The notes under the pieces were generated by a model. It was not told the origin of the DNA and made no database searches. It saw nothing but the letters and a program-made list of their open reading frames with translations. From JACQHM01 sp964535215 (GTDB lineage: Bacteria > Methylomirabilota > Methylomirabilia > Methylomirabilales > JACQHM01), in NCBI GenBank assembly GCA_964535215.1, contig CAZHST010000008.1:24942-88941 (forward strand): DNA of 64,000 bases, written 5' to 3'. The position numbers were made by a program, and so were the translations under genes. The stretch's first letter is position 1. Each line of letters begins with the position of its first letter. Shown here one piece after another: positions 62,621 to 64,000 of the stretch.

Positions 62621-62938
62621 ATGGGGGTGCCCCGCTACTTCTTCGCCTCGTCGGTCTGCGTCTACCGGGACATGGGGCCCGACGAGCCCCCCCTGACCGA
62701 GGAGGACGCCTACCCGACTCAGCCCGACAACGAGTACGGCTGGGAGAAGCTCTCACCACCGATTACACCGATTACCCAGAGGGGGGATTAATCCGTGCCA
62801 TCTGTGAAATCTGTGGTTCGGAGAAGGCCCCGGCGGCCATCTGCCGGAAGGTGGCGGATCAAGTCGCTGGGCTGGGAGGCCAAGATCTCTCTCAAGGAAG
62901 GGATCACCCGGACGTATCCGTGGATCAAAGAGCAGGTG
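62621..62938 (+). pseudogene. shredded GDP-mannose 3,5-epimerase-like (extended SDR) gene
   Basis: Three pieces of one protein lie in order but in broken frames. 62621-62752 gives VPRYFFASSVCVYRDM, then DEPPLTEEDAYP and DNEYGWEKL (the SDR active-site YxxxK region reads YGWEK). 62821-62856 gives EKAPAAICRKVA. 62858-62938 gives IKSLGWEAKISLKEG, then TRTYPWIKEQV, the usual C-terminal helix. The wording matches the GDP-mannose epimerase family. The Rossmann N terminus and long middle stretches are missing, and a nonamer repeat sits between pieces 1 and 2. Confidence 0.75.
62753..62817. repeat. interspersed nonamer repeat, copy 1
   Basis: caccgatta-type units (ccaccgatt, acaccgatt, acccaga) followed by the inverted gccatctgt, gaaatctgt, ggtt. 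This is the common CACAGATTA / AATCTGTG dispersed repeat type, inserted where coding sequence has been lost. Confidence 0.7.
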
Positions 62939-62940
62939 AG

Positions 62941-62999
62941 GCGCCACAGATGACACAGATGACGCAGATTTGGGAGATGAGCCTGGGCAATCTGTGGTT
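62941..62999. repeat. interspersed nonamer repeat, copy 2
   Basis: gccacagatgacacagatgacgcagattt faces caatctgtggtt across a spacer. It is the same unit family as copy 1, directly behind the third epimerase fragment. Confidence 0.7.
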
Positions 63000-63013
63000 G
63001 AAGGAGCACCGAG

Positions 63014-63646
63014 TTGACGCCCGAAGAGTTCGAGCAGCTCATCCGGCAGCGGGAAGGGGAGACGCTTGAATTCAAGCAGGAGATGCCATCCTCCTCTGAC
63101 TTGGCCCGGCTGGTCACGGCTTTCTATAACACGCGGGGAGGCACCGTTGTTTTCGGCGTGGAAGACGGGAGCCGGCGACCGGTTGGAGTGCGGAACCCGC
63201 AGGGGATTGAGGAAGGGGTGACAGCAGCTGCCGTTTTTGTTATCACCGCCTGGAGGTGGTTCAAGGCCGGCCGCTTCCCCGTTCCGGCCCGCCAGCTGCC
63301 GACCGGCACGATCCTGGTGGAGGCATGCGCCGGGGAGGGCCGGACCGTGCTCTATGCCCGCGTTTCCTCCCACGATCAGAACGCCGATCTGGAGCGCCAG
63401 ATCCAACGCCTCCAGGCGTTGGCCCGCGAGCAGGGATGGACCGATGCCGACGAGGGGGCCGAGGGGGGATCGGGGCTCAACGGGAAGCGAAAGGCCCTGC
63501 TCAAGGTGCTGCGGGATCCTGCCGTGAGCCGAATCGTGGTGGAGCATCGAGATCGGCTGGCCCGGTTCGGCTTCGAGATGGTGGAGGCGGCCCTCCGAGC
63601 CCATGGCAGGCGCATCGTGGTGGAGGAGGAGGTCCGCAACAGTTGA
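63014..63646 (+). CDS. chimeric ORF: AlbA_2 domain fused to a 5'-truncated IS607-type serine recombinase
   Basis: Residues 1-73 match an AlbA_2 (Schlafen-like AAA_4) start: EGETLEFKQEMPSSSDLARL, AFYNTRGGTVVFGVEDG. From about residue 76 the chain becomes an IS607 TnpA: TAWRWFKAGRFPVPARQLPTG, then the catalytic-Ser region TVLYARVSSHDQNADLERQ and SRIVVEHRDRLARFGFEMVE. The MerR-like HTH of TnpA is cut down to its last helix. It also ends early at EEEVRNS, without the usual C-terminal tail. TTG 63014 has aaggag upstream. Whether the fused protein is made is unknown. Confidence 0.7.
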   Translation: MTPEEFEQLIRQREGETLEFKQEMPSSSDLARLVTAFYNTRGGTVVFGVEDGSRRPVGVRNPQGIEEGVTAAAVFVITAWRWFKAGRFPVPARQLPTGTILVEACAGEGRTVLYARVSSHDQNADLERQIQRLQALAREQGWTDADEGAEGGSGLNGKRKALLKVLRDPAVSRIVVEHRDRLARFGFEMVEAALRAHGRRIVVEEEVRNS

Positions 63647-63683
63647 CAGATTTCGTCAAACCTCGTACATTATTGTCCAAGAT

Positions 63684-64000
63684 ATGGAGAGGAGATTGTT
63701 GACCCTCAAAGAGTGCAAAGAGCTTTACCGGCTCAGCCGGGGGGCCCTCCTGAACGATGAGAGGCAGGGGTTGATCACCCCCGCAAGAACCCCCGGCGGG
63801 GTCCGGAGGTACAGGGTCGAGGACCTGGAGAGGCTTCTCGGCCTTTCAGGAGAAAGCCATCTCCAGCTGAAGACCGTCCTCTACGCCGGGGTCTCCACCA
63901 GCAGGAAGCCTACCTGAGGACCCAGACCGGTGAGCCCGGTTCGGCTTTGAGGACCTGAAGAACTGCTTCGAGGCGTGCGGCGTGGAACTGATCGTGCTCA
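63684..64000 (+). pseudogene. second IS607-type resolvase (TnpA), frameshifted and internally deleted
   Basis: MERRLLTLKECKELYRLSRG gives a complete MerR-like HTH, then VLYAGVSTS. After that the frame slips: QEAYLRTQT continues in the next frame, and after RTQT the sequence jumps to RFGFEDLKNCFEACGVELIV, about 60 residues further on in the family. The catalytic domain centre is therefore lost. The nucleophile context reads YAGVSTS where YARVSTS is usual. It runs off the window. Confidence 0.7.

Overview
The window is GC-rich, densely packed bacterial chromosome. Type IV pilus assembly genes, a menaquinone/ubiquinone-type decarboxylase, complex I, a PyrR-led pyrimidine operon and a glycogen synthase point to a Gram-negative environmental bacterium. 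A deep-branching lineage such as NC10/Methylomirabilota, Rokubacteria or a relative is my best guess, but gene content alone does not settle it.

Layout. (1) 1-8788, + strand: nuo cluster 1 in the order C(partial)-D-H-J-K-L-M-N, with no nuoE, F, G or I. (2) 8789-23612, + strand: a new transcription unit starting at a good promoter: atpI-atpB-atpE (membrane part of an F-type ATP synthase), then nuo cluster 2, A-C-D-EF(fused)-G-H-J-K-L-M-N, ending in the NADH sensor gene rex. Cluster 2 has no nuoB or nuoI. (3) 23691-27383: a DJ-1/PfpI protein lacking its nucleophilic Cys, a minus-strand unit ubiD-rpsH-rplR-bS22-like, and a NUDIX hydrolase. (4) 27466-38449, + strand: glnD, aroE, then pilB-pilT-pilC-pilS-pilR. 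(5) 38430-53709, - strand: a pyrR-pyrB-x-pyrC-carA-peptidase-[island]-carB-pyrK-pyrD-yihY operon behind a promoter and an intrinsic terminator in the leader. An IS5-like deletion derivative interrupts the small gene x. A low-GC island (TumA/TumE toxin-antitoxin, tautomerase, truncated DNA methyltransferase, REase) separates carA from carB. (6) 53780-59192, - strand: kinase, enolase, D-2-hydroxyacid dehydrogenase, a secreted protein and glgA. (7) 59288-62567: tmRNA, topA and tRNA-Ala. (8) 62568-64000: a decayed zone with a shredded GDP-mannose epimerase-like gene, nonamer repeats, an AlbA_2/IS607 chimera and a second broken IS607 resolvase.

The most unusual pattern is a population of short tandem repeats with a 7-bp period. 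The motif differs from tract to tract. They fill many intergenic gaps and also lie in frame inside conserved genes (pyrK three times, carA, pyrC, carB, pilS, pilR, nuoM twice, nuoJ), where they encode Pro/Ser/Gly-rich linkers or tails. The second idea worth testing is that the kinase-enolase-dehydrogenase genes form a hydroxypyruvate to glycerate to 2-phosphoglycerate to PEP module.

All calls come from reading the sequence and recognising families. No database search, alignment, folding or codon statistics were run.
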